Origin: Nymphaea colorata | Taxonomy: Eukaryota; Streptophyta; Magnoliopsida; Nymphaeales; Nymphaeaceae | DNA: 64,000 bases | Assembly: GCF_008831285.2 (NCBI RefSeq) | Contig: NC_045139.1 | Coordinates: forward strand, 29,181,206-29,245,205 | Direction of reading: 5' to 3' | Shown: positions 32,101-45,700 of the stretch, piece by piece | Layout of the letters: each line of letters starts with the position of its first letter | Position numbering within the stretch: the stretch's first letter is position 1 | Position numbers and translations under genes: made by a program | The notes under the pieces: generated by a model | Told to the model about the DNA's origin: nothing | What the model saw: only the letters and a program-made list of their open reading frames with translations | Database searches by the model: none

Positions 32101-34998
32101 TGGCTAGGGGTCCTTCTATTTTACTCTCTAAGATTCCTTTCTGGAGCCGACGGTTCCTAGCTAGGGTGTTTCCTCCTCCTTCCTCAAATGGTGTCCCTGC
32201 TGGAACTTCCGGAAAGCAGCAAATTTTCACCAATTCTTTATCTAATCGTGGATGCCCTTGTTTAAATCTTGCAGATGCTTCGTGTGCATTGTTTAGTCGA
32301 GTTTCTTACAGGTTGCTGGCTCTTGATTTCAACTACCATCTTCGGGATTTGGATTCTACGGTTTTGAGGAGGCATTTCTCGTCGACTCCGGAGGCGGCGG
32401 ATTCGAGCTTCAAAGACGTCAGCTCGATCGATCCCTCAGAGCTATATCGTGACCTCCGCGATTTGGAGAAGGGCGATAAGCAGACGAAGTCGGATTGGCA
32501 AGCATTGGTTGAGATCTTCCGCTCGTTCGCGAAGTCCCCTTGGACGTGCGACCAGGCCCTTGCCCTCTACATCAGCAGGTCCTTCTTTCCGACTGCTGCT
32601 AAAAAGTTTAGGGCCTTCTTCTTGAGCAGATGCCCGGACGACATCGCGAAGCACCTCATTTCTCTCGGCCCTTCCGATGAATCCCATCGATTCCTCTTCC
32701 CCATCTTTGTTGACTTCTGCATCGATCAGTTCTCTGATGAGATTAAGCGCTTCCGGACCCTGGTTCAATCCGCAGACCTCACGAAGCCGCACACATGGTT
32801 CCCCTTTGCGCGGGCAATGCGGAGGAAGATAATCTACCATTGCGGACCGACCAACAGCGGCAAGACGTACAATGCGTTGCAGAGATTCATGGAGGCGAAC
32901 AAGGGAGTATACTGCAGTCCTCTGCGTCTCCTTGCCATGGAGGTCTTCGACAAGGTAAACACTTTAGGCGTGTATTGTAGTCTTCATACTGGTCAGGAGA
33001 AGAAAAACGTCCCGTTCTCGAACCATGTAGCATGTACAGTAGAAATGGTGTCCACTGATGAGCTCTATGACGTCGCTGTAATTGATGAAATTCAGATGAT
33101 GTCCGACCCTTATAGAGGGTATGCTTGGACGAGAGCGTTGTTGGGATTGAAAGCAGATGAGATTCACTTATGTGGGGATCCTAGCGTTCTTGGCATAGTT
33201 AGGAATATTTGTTCAGAGACAGGAGATGAACTAATTGAGAACCATTACGCGCGGTTTAAGCCTTTGGTGGTGGAGGCAAGGACCCTTCAAGGAGACCTTC
33301 GAAACGTGCGGTCCGGAGATTGTGTAGTTGCATTCTCCCGGAGAGAGATATTTGAGGTTAAATTGGCTATTGAGAAGTTTACGAATCATAGGTGCTGTGT
33401 CATCTATGGAGCTCTGCCTCCGGAGACGAGGCGTCTTCAGGCCAGTCTGTTCAATGATCAGGATAATGAATATGATGTGCTTGTGGCCAGTGATGCCGTG
33501 GGAATGGGGTTAAATCTTAATATTAGGAGGGTGGTCTTCTATGGTTTGTCAAAATATAACGGAGACAAGATAGTTCCTGTTGCTGCTTCACAAGTGAAGC
33601 AGATAGCAGGGAGAGCAGGAAGGAGAGGGAGTATATATCCGGATGGGTTAACGACAACTCTTCACTTGGACGACCTTAGATATTTGATCGAATGCCTGCA
33701 GCAGCCATTTGATGAAGTAAAACAGATTGGGCTCTTTCCGTTCTACGAGCAGCTGGAGCTGTTTGCTGGGCAGGCACCCAACTTAACCTTTTGTGAACTT
33801 CTTGAGAAGTTTGGCGAGAACTGCCGGTTGGATGGTTCTTACTTTCTCTGTAAGCATGACCACGTCAAGAAGGTGGCTCAGATGTTGGAGAAGGTCGAGG
33901 GGCTGTCGTTGGAAGATCGGTTCAATTTCTGCTTCGCACCGGTCAACGTTAGGGACCCTAAGGCCATGTTTCATCTCCTGAAATATGCGTCATCTTACAG
34001 CCAAAACCGTTTAGTTGGTCTATCTATGGGGATGCCCAAGGGCTCTGCTACAAATGATTCTGAACTCTTGGACCTCGAGACCAGACATCAAGTTTTGTCC
34101 ATGTACCTTTGGCTGTCGTATCATTTCAAGCAAGAGACTTTTCCGTTTGCCAAGAAAGCTGAAACAATGGCAACCGACATAGCGGAGCTGCTTGCTAGAT
34201 CTCTTGCTAATGCTCGTTGGAAGCCTCAGGCTAGACATGTTGCTCAGAGGAAAACTAACACCGGAGAAGAAGGACATGAAAGACCAAGATCACTTGTCAA
34301 GGAGTACATCAAGTAAGTTTACATGTTTATGTTTTCTTGCTAAAGTTTGTCGCCAGCTTCACCCATTTCTCAATGACATTTTTTGCAAATTTGGTTGAAG
34401 CACTTTTGCAGTTAAAAAGTTCCTTTAATACGCCTTGTTATTCAGATACATGATTTTGCTTGGTCCTTGAAATGGTTGGTGGAAGAACTTTTGGGATGTA
34501 CTCCTACCATTTTCCGACAAACTATTTTTATGTACTAATCCATCTTGGAGTTTCTTATCTACCTAGTCTGACAAACACATTGCTATCTTGATTAGTTTCT
34601 ATCTTACATGTAGCTTCTGGATTTTCACCACCTTCACCTTGTATCCTCACAAGCGACTGGGGCACAGCAAATAAATAAATATAAATATCGATATAAAGCA
34701 TGTTAATTTGACTCATATGTTCAACTTTAAAAAGCAACCATTGAATTGGCGTCCATGATATTGCCTTACTTTGTGTATCATATGTACGTCCCACTGCCTT
34801 TATATAAGGTACTTGTCCGGATATGCTTGCATTTTCATGGCCGAGTTCTTTAGGCTTATAATGCAGATCGCTGCCAGTGTATAAAATGTTCATGTGTGCT
34901 TGAAATTTTTGCTGACCCTGCTTTTTGTTACTTCGAATGACAGGAAAAGAGAGGAGAAATCCTCCGACAGTTTCTCTGCTGAAAAGGTTGCTGCATAA
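32100..34998 (+). CDS. SUV3L: Mitochondrial SUV3-type DExH-box ATP-dependent RNA helicase
   Basis: Two coding exons are supported: 32100-34312 and 34944-34998. Splicing at CAA|GTAAGT and CAG|G restores the family-like tail [16 protein letters not shown] and gives 755 residues; without it the frame would stop at 34316. The first ~90 residues are rich in Ser, Arg and hydrophobics with few acids, consistent with a mitochondrial presequence. The helicase core shows GPTNSGKT (residues 249-256, Walker A), DEIQ (329-332, Walker B), LHTGQEKK, and [10 protein letters not shown] (501-510, motif VI); a SUV3 C-terminal region (around [11 protein letters not shown]) follows. SUV3 unwinds RNA in mitochondrial RNA turnover, in some organisms as degradosome partner of an exoribonuclease. 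A short uORF abuts the start. Confidence 0.93.
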
Positions 34999-35984
34999 TA
35001 TACAGGATTGCCATTCTAACTTCTTTGATGAAGCCGCTGTTTATTTTGTCGTTCTCTCAAGCTTTAGTCCCAGTGCTAAAACCTAAAGTTTCAGCAGTTG
35101 GTGGTGCATCCGCTGCCTTCTCATGTGCAATTACTGCCTGGGCCAATAGCAGTTTCTGATAGATACAACTTTACCTGTTCTCATCTGGTTTCTGGAGTTT
35201 GTATTGCTCTTCCGCATTAGGCAGACATTGGGAATCCACAGGCAGAGAATATTGGCATGGGGAACTTTGATTGTTTCCATATTATATGCTTGTGTAATTG
35301 TATCTTAGTTATTTGGTTAGAGGCTTAGAGCTAATGAAAAATGAAGCTTTTACCATCCATATGGAGACAGAGAGGAGGCAGGATGCCCTTTAGTTGATAT
35401 CTTGCAGCAACCACTGACAATCGCCTTCTCTTGTTTCAGTTGGATATTCTTTTTAACCATCCAATAAAGTGTCATAAAATGTATTGCACTGAGGTGTTGG
35501 AATGATGGTGCGGAACTTTAAACAACTCTTTTCCACCTGCTCCATCAGATGCTCCCTGCTAGCAATTTATGTTTTCCTAAGAAGTGCAAAATGCTAATGT
35601 TGCCTGTGTGTGCGCTTTTGCACGTATGTGTGCGCGTGTACTTGTGGCTTGACTGTATTAGGTTGCATTGGGTGCAATACATGATATGTTTTATCTGACA
35701 ATATGCACATGGCCTGTCTTCATGGGGATTTTTCAGTTAATGCCATCATGCATGTCAAAGGGAATGGACATGGATGGAGTTAAACCTTCATTTTCATAAG
35801 GAAAAGATAAAATACGGTCCGCAGGAAGTTAAAAATTGCTATCGTCAATGTGAAACAAAAGAAAAATCTTTCCAAGATTTATCTCTCTGTGAATAATCTG
35901 AAACTAAGATTGGAACTTCGCCACCTAGAGTTAAGGATTGCATCTCAGCTCCCAGTGTTTCTTTGCGAACTAGACTATGAGCAG
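34999..35984. other. SUV3 3' flank, no gene seen
   Basis: T-rich sequence with no reading frame that resembles a protein; presumably 3' UTR followed by intergenic DNA. Confidence 0.5.
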
Positions 35985-36812
35985 TATCGGGAGCAGCGTT
36001 GCTTCCTCATCAACAGCATGTTGCACTTTTGGAGGTGCAGACTTGGTGGTTGATTGTTGATCTAGAAATCCTCTAAGCACACAAACCAGAGGGCCAACCA
36101 TCTCAATTAAATTTGCATACTTATCCACCAAGGCAGTTAAATTTGTCACAGCTGTGAGCTGCTAGGAACACCAAGAATGGTTACTCCATTTGCAGAAATG
36201 GATCTTCCGCGTAGGAACTCAAAAAGGGTTACGGAACACCCAGACATATGATGAAGTCCCTTCGTGAAATTATACCAACTTGATTCTCTGGCAATATCTG
36301 CGTCTACTCTTCCATGATAAGCAGTTCAAGCGGAAGCCAACCACAACTTCCAGGTTGATGATTTGCAACGCCAATTCCCAGTTGTTGAGTCCTATCGTAA
36401 TAGCCACATGCTTTACATAGAAAAAATATGTACTCATGCTCACAAGGTTAAGTCAAAGCCGTTGAACAAGCAATTATACATGGCGATCGAAGTGGTAATC
36501 TGTAATCAGACAAACCAAATTGCAACTCAAAATGGTAACAAGAGACAGCCAAGTCGAGCTGCATAAACCATGATTGCAGCAGGCAATATCCACATGGTAT
36601 GGGAAACCCATTGATCTTGTTCAACAATTTTAACCCAACTGCAGGTGAAAACTTTGAGTGCGCTTATGAAGTAATGGAGGGCAGTTGGGACAAAATTTAT
36701 AGGGCGCTAACACGCACAAACTCCCTCCAAAAGCATCATACTTTGAAAGCTCTTCAGTGATGCATTGGCATGCCTCGTCCTTGAAGTTACCTTTGTTATT
36801 AGACATCTGTCA
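35985..36812 (-). pseudogene. Degenerate minus-strand coding sequence, family not recognised
   Basis: Several minus-strand segments read like protein but in different frames. A 5' piece follows a CAG acceptor at about 36812 (MSNNKGNFKDEACQCITEEL..., then CVLAPYKFCPNCPPLLHKR). Next is a block near 36300-36390 (NWELALQIINLEVVVGFR). A third block is near 36140-36310 (ESSWYNFTKGLHHMSGCSVT, then ANGVTILGVPSSSQL). After a one-base shift comes TNLTALVDKYANLIEMVGPL near 36050-36150, ending at TAG about 35986. The pieces run in order, suggesting one eroded gene or poorly resolved exons. I do not recognise the family. Confidence 0.4.
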
Positions 36813-37115
36813 ATAACAAGAAAAGAACTCCATGGTTAGACAAATTGCACAAAACATACTTCTCAGGCGCTAATGTCAGTAAGCAAATGATATTTAGTTG
36901 AGTTTTTCAAGGTTTAGTTGAGTTGTTAAAGGTACAACAGGAAACAGGTGGGACATGAAATTTCTCCAGCCAACATGCAATAGACGATTTAGACCTTAAA
37001 CATTTCAGACGAGTTTTAATCAACAAAAACCTTCGCGATTAGTAGGAAACGAGAAGTTGGGCTTAGGATTTTCACTTAAAAAATGACAGATTGAACACCT
37101 AAGGCTATAAACATA

Positions 37116-37259
<144 letters not shown>

Positions 37260-37469
37260 AGGAGAAAAGAACAAGAAGAAGCAAAATCTACAATCAACTG
37301 TGATGTAAACATCAACATCTCCTGGTACATGTGATCCCACTTGTTAGCCATCCTTAATTCATCTACTTAGGAAGGATTGCAAATGGGTCGAATTTACGAC
37401 CATCGATTCACTAGAGGTCGGGTTAAGATCTGATCTTATATAAACGAATGATAGAGAACGAATTATACA

Positions 37470-37470
<1 letters not shown>

Positions 37471-37519
<49 letters not shown>
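37471..37519. repeat. (TA)n microsatellite
   Basis: About 49 bp of alternating TA. Confidence 0.95.
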
Positions 37520-37521
<2 letters not shown>

Positions 37522-37890
37522 TTGGTTGTTGTTGGTTGAACCCAAATGTATGCTTTCAAAAGAAAAAGTTTTTCATAGTCGAGCTTTTACATGTGACTGG
37601 ATTCGGATGTCCATGAAAATCAGATATTTATCGAGTTCCACAAGATAAGACTTGGACCATATATACACATCGGATTATGATATCGACGGATTGGATTAAG
37701 AAGAAGCCGCTGGTTTATGGTTCGGGTCGGACTCCTTTGGTTTGACGAGTTGATCGGTATCCACAATTAAAGTTCCTTGGACCTTTTGAAACAATGACAC
37801 GAATCCAAACCCGAAAAGTGGGACCCGGTTAAACCCCTCCCGCGTCTCGCCCACCCAGCCTCCTCCCAGGATAGGGGCGGTTCCGCCTAA

Positions 37891-38874
37891 CTATATAAGA
37901 AGCCCAGCGCTTTCCTTTCGTTGGGTTTTTTGTCGAGTCGGCAGTGTTAACCCTAGCCATTTGCCTGCTCCATCCTCGTCGGAAGGCGATCTGTCGGGCG
38001 ACCTTGGCGGCCTCCGGTGGGTCTTTCTTTCGACTATGCCCCTTTTTTTTTGGTTCGATTTCTTCCTGATCGTGCCGCTGTGATCGTGGTTAGGGTTCTT
38101 GGAGAATTCTCTGCAAGGAATTAGGCCTTTGGGTCTGGGCGGTCTGATCGTTTTCCTTTTGTAACTTTGTTGATGATGTTTTTAGGCATTTATTGATTAA
38201 CAGACTCGTTTTCGCCTTTCGGCCCCCCCTTTTTTTGAGGAACTGTGTCGATCATATCGTAGCGTTTAGGTAGTAACATCCTTTTTTCTCTCGATTGGAG
38301 CTTTTTGTCCCCTTGTGTTTTTCAAGCTTTGCTTGGCGATTTCGATTACTACGTTATGCCTTAGCTTCAGTGCCGTCTTTGATTGCCGTGCTTGAGGCTG
38401 TGAATTTTTAATCGTGTGGTTGAACGACGACTAGGGTTCATGATGCATGGTTTCACGATTCTAAAATCTGGGATGTTTGTAGACCATTGTGTCCTTCAAA
38501 CCTTCATTGTTTTTGTTGCTATTTTTTTTGTTTCTTCCTGCAAGTTAGCTTCGCTATCTTGCAGTTCTCCATGGTTAGTTGTCGATCGATTGTGCATTAT
38601 TTCTTTTTCCGTCTTAAGACTTTTCTTGTCGTCCTTCCGTCCGTGTTTTCATTTTTTATATTTTTTCTGGGAGTGTTCCTGAAGTTCATATATATTTTGG
38701 AGAGGTAGGATACATGCGACTTGATAGGTTTACTGGCTCCGTCCGATTTAGTTTTCCTAATTCCAGTTTTGTAAAAGTCATGTTTTGCTTTCTATTCTTC
38801 TTTTATATTACGAAATTTTGTCTTGGTTACTGAATTTTACTGTTCCCATCATGTTTTCTTTGTTTCTCTTTCAG
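37891..38874 (+). promoter_or_regulatory. SF3B1 promoter, 5' leader and leader intron
   Basis: A TATA-like CTATATAAG sits at about 37891-37899 in a GC-richer stretch. The expected transcript start is about 30 bp downstream. A GT-AG intron of about 858 nt is predicted in the leader: donor CTCCG|GTGGGT at 38017, acceptor CTCTTTCAG ending 38874. Leader introns are common in constitutively expressed plant genes. The intron call rests on splice-site appearance only. Confidence 0.6.
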
Positions 38875-38928
38875 ATTGAGTTTGGAAGTTCCTAGGAGGC
38901 GAGGTTTTTGGCCTTTCCTCAAGGCGAA

Positions 38929-41900
38929 ATGGAAACTCTAGATGCAGATGTGGCTAGGGTTCAGGAAGAGAGAAGGAAGAAAGAGCAGGAACTTGCCTCT
39001 CTGACTGAGGTCACGTTTGATGCTGATCTCTATGGCGGTGGAAATCGTTTTGAAGGTTATGTGCAGTCTATCCCTGTTAATGAAGAAGATGAAGATCAGG
39101 ATGTTATGGAGAGAGAAATTGCTAGGAAGTTGCCTTCTTACACTGCACCGAAGTCCATAATGAAAGAAATACCTCGAGGGACTGGAGAGGATGATGATGG
39201 CTTTGGTTTTAAAAAACCACAGAGAATTACTGATCGAGAAGACGAGTATAGACAGAGAAGGCTAAACAGGGTCATCTCACCTGACCGTAATGACCCTTTT
39301 GCTGATAGTACCCCGGATCCGAACAAGAGGAGTTACGCTGAGGTCATGAAAGAGGAGGTTCTCAAGAGAGAGAGGGAGGAAACTTTGCGGAGGATTGCAA
39401 AGAATAAGCAGGAGGAAGAGGAAAGGAGGAATTCAGAGAAGGAAAAAGAATCCACGGTGACTGCACCGGCCCAAAAAAGGAGGAACAGGTGGGATCAGTC
39501 GCAAGAATCAGAAAGCAACAAGAAAGCCAAAACTTCTGATTGGGACTTGCCCGACTCTACTCCTGGAATAAGTCGTTGGGATGCAACACCAACACCTGGG
39601 AGATTAGATGCAGCTACACCATCTGTTGCAAGGCGCAATCGCTGGGATGAGACTCCTACACCTGGTCGTCTGGCGGATTCAGATGCTACACCTTTAGGAG
39701 GTGTTACCCCTGGTGCTACTCCTGCTGGTATGACATGGGATGCCACCCCTAAGCTTGGTGGACTGGCCACTCCAACACCCAAGCGGCAAAGATCTCGTTG
39801 GGATGAGACACCGGCAACGATGGGAAGTGCAACACCAATGACTGGCGCGGCAACACCAGCTGCTGCATATACGCCAGGTGTGACACCTGTTGGTGGTGTG
39901 GATCTTGCAACTCCAACCCCTGGGGCTATCAATTTACGAGGTTCTCTTACGCCTGAGCAGTATAACCTGCTTAGATGGGAGAAGGACATTGAAGAACGGA
40001 ACCGTCCCTTAACAGATGAAGAACTGGATGCCATGTTTCCGCAGGAAGGTTACAAGATTTTGGAACCTCCTGCATCTTACGTACCTATCAGGACTCCTGC
40101 ACGGAAGCTTCTTGCAACCCCTACGCCTATCGGGACTCCTTTGTATGCTATTCCCGAGGAGAACCGTGGGCAGCAGTTTGATGTTCCTAAAGAAGCTCCT
40201 GGAGGGTTGCCTTTTATGAAGCCAGAGGACTATCAGCATTTTGGCGCACTTCTGAATGAGGAAGATGAAGAAGAGCTCTCACCTGAAGAGCAGAAAGAGC
40301 GGAAAATTATGAAGCTGCTGCTTAAGGTTAAGAACGGGACACCACCACAGCGGAAAACAGCTTTAAGGCAATTGACAGATAAAGCCCGTGAATTTGGTGC
40401 CGGCCCTCTCTTCAATCGGATACTTCCATTGCTCATGTCGCCTACTCTGGAAGATCAGGAGAGGCACCTTCTAGTCAAAGTCATTGATAGGGTTCTTTAC
40501 AAACTAGATGAGCTGGTTCGTCCTTTTGTTCACAAAATTTTGGTGGTGATCGAGCCATTGTTGATTGATGAAGACTACTATGCACGAGTAGAAGGGAGAG
40601 AAATTATATCAAACCTCAGCAAGGCTGCTGGTTTGGCCACCATGATTGCAGCAATGAGGCCTGATATTGATAACATCGATGAATATGTTAGGAATACAAC
40701 TGCAAGAGCATTTAGTGTTGTTGCATCAGCTCTGGGAATCCCAGCACTTCTTCCATTTCTGAAGGCCGTTTGTCAGAGTAAAAAGTCTTGGCAAGCCAGG
40801 CACACTGGCATTAAGATTGTGCAGCAAATTGCTATTCTCATGGGCTGTGCTGTGCTTCCACATCTAAGATCTTTGGTTGAAATCATAGAACATGGTCTGA
40901 ATGATGAAAACCAGAAGGTGAGAACCATTACTGCTCTTTCACTTGCTGCTCTTGCTGAAGCTGCTGCACCATATGGAATAGAGAGTTTTGACTCGGTACT
41001 CAAGCCTTTGTGGAAGGGTATTCGTTCACACAGGGGCAAGGTGTTGGCTGCGTTTCTGAAAGCCATTGGGTTCATCATTCCTCTCATGGATGCCATGTAT
41101 GCAAGCTATTACACAAAGGAAGTGATGGTGATACTGATTCGTGAGTTCCAATCGCCTGATGAAGAAATGAAGAAGATAGTATTGAAAGTTGTCAAACAAT
41201 GTGTTAGTACTGAGGGAGTAGAAGCAGACTATATTCGTACTGAGATCCTGCCTGAATTCTTCCGCAATTTCTGGGTTAGAAGAATGGCTCTTGACCGGAG
41301 GAACTATAGGCAACTAGTGGACACCACGGTGGAAATAGCAAATAAAGTTGGTGTCGCAGATATAGTGGGCAGGATCGTTGAGGATCTGAAAGATGAGAGT
41401 GAACCATACAGGCGTATGGTAATGGAGACCATAGAAAAAGTAGTTGCAAATCTTGGTGCTTCAGATATTGATGCGCGCTTGGAGGAGCTTCTTATAGACG
41501 GTATACTGTACGCTTTCCAAGAGCAAACGAGTGATGACGCCAATGTTATGCTGAATGGTTTTGGTGCTGTTGTCAATTCTCTTGGGCAGAGGGTGAAGCC
41601 TTATCTGCCCCAGATATGTGGTACCATCAAGTGGCGCTTGAATAACAAGAGTGCGAAGGTGAGGCAACAAGCTGCCGATCTCATTTCTCGAATTGCCGTT
41701 GTTATGAAGCAGTGTCACGAAGAACAGCTTATGGGTCACCTTGGCGTTGTGCTCTACGAGTACCTGGGAGAAGAATATCCCGAAGTCCTTGGGTCCATAT
41801 TGGGAGCGCTAAAGGCAATCGTCAACGTGATTGGTATGACAAAGATGACGCCTCCAATCAAGGATTTGCTGCCTCGGTTGACTCCTATTTTGAAGAACAG

Positions 41901-42735
41901 GCATGAGAAGGTGCAGGAGAATTGCATAGATCTTGTTGGTAGGATCGCTGATCGTGGAGCCGAGTTTGTGCCAGCAAGGGAATGGATGAGGATCTGTTTC
42001 GAGCTGCTGGAAATGTTGAAGGCCCACAAGAAAGGAATCAGGAGGGCAACCGTCAACACGTTTGGGTACATTGCAAAGGCAATCGGGCCACAGGATGTCT
42101 TGGCAACTCTCCTAAACAATCTGAAAGTTCAAGAGCGACAAAACCGGGTCTGTACAACAGTTGCCATTGCCATTGTTGCGGAAACGTGCTCGCCTTTTAC
42201 TGTTTTGCCTGCTCTGATGAACGAATACCGTGTCCCGGAGCTAAATGTGCAGAATGGTGTTCTTAAATCTCTTTCTTTCCTCTTCGAGTATATCGGGGAG
42301 ATGGGCAAGGACTACATCTATGCTGTGACCCCACTTCTGGAGGATGCACTCATGGACAGGGACCTGGTCCACAGGCAGACTGCCGCTTCAGCTGTTAAGC
42401 ACATGGCACTGGGCGTGGCTGGTTTAGGTTGTGAGGACGCGCTCGTGCATCTGATGAACTACGTGTGGCCGAACATCTTTGAGACTTCCCCTCACGTGAT
42501 AAACGCAGTGATGGAGGCCATAGAAGGCATGAGGGTGGCCCTGGGTCCAGCTGTTGTCCTGAACTACTGTCTTCAGGGTCTATTCCATCCGGCGAGGAAG
42601 GTGCGGGAGGTCTACTGGAAGATCTACAACTCCTTGTATATAGGTTCTCAAGATGGTCTTGTGGCTGCCTACCCGGTTCTGGAAGACGAAGGGACTAACG
42701 CTTTCTGCAGATCAGAGTTATCGATGTGGATTTAG
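38929..42735 (+). CDS. SF3B1: Splicing factor 3B subunit 1 (SF3B1/SAP155)
   Basis: One uninterrupted reading frame of 1268 residues from ATG 38929 ([20 protein letters not shown]) to TAG 42733-42735, about the usual length of plant SF3B1. The N-terminal third is charged and then rich in TP dipeptides (TPTPGR repeats). It carries tryptophan-containing U2AF-ligand motifs with RW at residues 188, 217, 239 and 291. From about residue 460 to the end are HEAT repeats forming the superhelix that clamps the branch-site duplex; the conserved segment [18 protein letters not shown] is intact. SF3B1 is the scaffold of the U2 snRNP SF3b complex and recognises the branch-point adenosine in the nucleus. No truncation or frame error was seen. 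A possible poly(A) signal AATAAA lies at 43171. Confidence 0.97.
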   Translation: METLDADVARVQEERRKKEQELASLTEVTFDADLYGGGNRFEGYVQSIPVNEEDEDQDVMEREIARKLPSYTAPKSIMKEIPRGTGEDDDGFGFKKPQRITDREDEYRQRRLNRVISPDRNDPFADSTPDPNKRSYAEVMKEEVLKREREETLRRIAKNKQEEEERRNSEKEKESTVTAPAQKRRNRWDQSQESESNKKAKTSDWDLPDSTPGISRWDATPTPGRLDAATPSVARRNRWDETPTPGRLADSDATPLGGVTPGATPAGMTWDATPKLGGLATPTPKRQRSRWDETPATMGSATPMTGAATPAAAYTPGVTPVGGVDLATPTPGAINLRGSLTPEQYNLLRWEKDIEERNRPLTDEELDAMFPQEGYKILEPPASYVPIRTPARKLLATPTPIGTPLYAIPEENRGQQFDVPKEAPGGLPFMKPEDYQHFGALLNEEDEEELSPEEQKERKIMKLLLKVKNGTPPQRKTALRQLTDKAREFGAGPLFNRILPLLMSPTLEDQERHLLVKVIDRVLYKLDELVRPFVHKILVVIEPLLIDEDYYARVEGREIISNLSKAAGLATMIAAMRPDIDNIDEYVRNTTARAFSVVASALGIPALLPFLKAVCQSKKSWQARHTGIKIVQQIAILMGCAVLPHLRSLVEIIEHGLNDENQKVRTITALSLAALAEAAAPYGIESFDSVLKPLWKGIRSHRGKVLAAFLKAIGFIIPLMDAMYASYYTKEVMVILIREFQSPDEEMKKIVLKVVKQCVSTEGVEADYIRTEILPEFFRNFWVRRMALDRRNYRQLVDTTVEIANKVGVADIVGRIVEDLKDESEPYRRMVMETIEKVVANLGASDIDARLEELLIDGILYAFQEQTSDDANVMLNGFGAVVNSLGQRVKPYLPQICGTIKWRLNNKSAKVRQQAADLISRIAVVMKQCHEEQLMGHLGVVLYEYLGEEYPEVLGSILGALKAIVNVIGMTKMTPPIKDLLPRLTPILKNRHEKVQENCIDLVGRIADRGAEFVPAREWMRICFELLEMLKAHKKGIRRATVNTFGYIAKAIGPQDVLATLLNNLKVQERQNRVCTTVAIAIVAETCSPFTVLPALMNEYRVPELNVQNGVLKSLSFLFEYIGEMGKDYIYAVTPLLEDALMDRDLVHRQTAASAVKHMALGVAGLGCEDALVHLMNYVWPNIFETSPHVINAVMEAIEGMRVALGPAVVLNYCLQGLFHPARKVREVYWKIYNSLYIGSQDGLVAAYPVLEDEGTNAFCRSELSMWI

Positions 42736-45700
42736 GTACATGATTTGTCTCGTTGTAGTAATTGTAATTTCTATCTGAGAAACTATAGGAACTGTTTGCC
42801 TTTCCTTCTGCAGCACAAGGCGCCAGTTCCACATTTTGTTGACATATTTTACGATGGAATCTCTGCCACCGTTAACCTTCTCATCTTTATTTATTGTGGG
42901 TGTTTGCTTCTATTATGTATGCAATTGTATGGTGACACAGGTAGAGTTTTGGATGTTAAGGTTCACACATAGCAAGTGCGACTAGTAAATGCCGAAAAGA
43001 TGAAAGGTCCAGGTCCTGGCGGAACATCAAGTGTTTGGCTTTCAGGGGCTGCATATAAGAATCTTTTATTTTCTTGTTTTAACACTGGTTCTGCAGTACC
43101 CTAACAAGGCGGAGCAAATGAAGAGATGTAGTTTCTCCTTATGCATGTTCAATAGTTTATCATCTGTGTTAATAAAGGCTCCATATCAAATGGTAGTATT
43201 TGTGATTTAGTGAGCCTCTGAACTTGATCTAAGAACTCATCTTTGAAGTCGATTGTGTTTGATCCAAAATTGTTTGAACGTCCTTGTTCGGCAACTTGAG
43301 ATAATAATAGGCTGCGACTTTTACAAACAAGCCAGCTTGACCCGGTTCATAAAAAGTTTTCAAGTCCTACTTTGAACCCACAGGGACAAATAAGCAAGCA
43401 GAAGCGCAATATGTTTATATCATTATATCATTACTTCGCATCGTACCCAGTATGTGCTTGATGCCATCTCTTTTGTCCTTTGTCAATCCAAAGGATAGGT
43501 AAGGGCTAATCTCTTTTCCTTTGCGAGGTGGTAAGAAATATTTAATCTTTCGATCCTCCAAATGTAATACTCGACTTCCAAGTTCATCGGATGTCTCCGA
43601 AGAGACAAAGGGGTAATAAAAACAAATCAGTGTCCCTTGTTCAAATCTGTTATTTCATATTTTCTTATTTTTTCTTATTTTTATTTGTTTACACATGCCC
43701 TAATGCCCTATTTTAGGGCATAAATATAGTAACTTTTTCTTTTTAAGATTCACCATTGATTAACTGTTTGGTAGAATTATCACATTCCACCGCTCTTAAG
43801 AGAGGCCATTAACCTCTTCATGTGCCCATCTTTCTGGGTTTTTAGAGAGCATGCTTCAGGCTCTTTTATGAGCTAGAGGCAAAGCGCATTGTAACGTGAC
43901 AGTAACCACTCTAAAACTCGTCCAGTGTCCCACCACCCTTTGAATTTGATTCCCATTCTTGTTTATAAAAGCATACATGGGCTTCTTTGTTGGAGTTCCA
44001 TCCTCTAGACTGATCGCACATGTGCTTCATCCCTCTTGATCTCTTCATTTTTGCCTCTCTATTAGTTTATTCACTCTCCACAGACGTTTCACCTGACCCT
44101 TAAACGTTTCACCTCACCCTTAAGTAGTAACAACCAACACACCTTTGGTTTGATACCCTCCATCTCTTTTCATCTTAAGAGGAAGGAAGGGCTAATCTCC
44201 ATTCTTTTGTGAATGCCAAGGGGAAGTGAGGAATGATCTTGTGAGGATTGATCTTTCTCTTGTTCGAATATACATTGGCGCAGTTTTCTCTTCTTGAATT
44301 AGTTAAAAGGGGATCGAAACGAAGAAAAAAAAAATTTCTTGTTCGATCTCATTCTTAAAATTTTTCTCTTAATTAAAGACGTTCTTATAAGCTATAATGC
44401 GTTAAGCATTGGCGTCACATCAAGTTAATATAAATGTACAAGGATGATCAGATTTTAAGTAAAGAAGAAAACAAGGAAGAAGGAGATAAAATCTCAAAAG
44501 AGCAGAAGTACTCGATGGTGAACTAATTTAAATGAAACAGCAATGTCCCTCATAAAAATTTCTTACTTTAAAACTAATAAGAAAATCTGAAACATTATGA
44601 ATGTAGAGCTCATGGTTGCATGCAACAAGATAACATCCTACAATTAGATCAGGACGTGATGGAGAGATAAACAGCACTAACTTGCACTGAAATATAATTT
44701 TACATTTTCATTAATCTGCATTACAATTTACATCCATGCCTCCGCTACGGAAATTATTTTGACAAAAATATAGTTTCTTAAAAACAGTAAATTTCACAAA
44801 CCAGTATTTTTAAGCTGATTTCTTTATAATTTGACACGCCTTTTTTTTTCTCTTCTTTCCTTGTTAACTATAGTTTTTAAAATTTTAACATAAACCAAAA
44901 TATGATTTTCAAAATTTTTATATAGATTAAATTAAAATTTTGAAAATTTATAAATAAAAACTTTATAGTTTTTAAAATCCAAGAGGGAGCCACAGGCCCA
45001 GATCTACGGCATGCGGTCCATGCCTGTTGAAGGAGCGTAACAAATGGTCTGCCTCAGTCCGTTATTCATTTGCAGTCTTTCAACCGCATCAAGAAAATGT
45101 AGATTACAAAAACTTTTTGGAACATTTATGAAAACCCTCTACTCAACCTTGAGGTGTATCCATAAAAAAAAAAACGTGGATTCACCATCAGATTCTGATC
45201 TAAATAAATAGGATATAGTTTTAAATAAATATCCTATATTCAATATCTATAATCTGGTTTGGACTCCGACGTTGAACCTGATCTGCCTAGTGTTAAGCTT
45301 TCAATGAAAAGTATAGTTTTAAGTGGAAGATTGTTGAAAATCTTCAAGAACTTATAAGGGAGGTAATTAATTGCTCAGTTATCTTAACCCTAACATTTTC
45401 TTTGTGCTACAGCCAAAGCTGCTAAATGTCATATTATTGGAAAATCTTCAAGAGCCCATCTAGAGAGATGGTTAAATGGTTAGTTGTTCTTTTTTCTAAT
45501 AGTTTGGCATTTAGATCGAATAGTTTGGTATTTAGATCGAAGCTGCTAGGAGATATGTTGGGATCCTTTAAGCTATGAACCCGAGGTTGGCGGGTTGTTG
45601 GAAAGTACTCATTTATAAAGCCGGGCCGGACAGGGTTTAGTGACATCAGTCGTTTATTATGATATGTCTCTCGTGATTTTTTATGGTTGTTCTTAAATAA

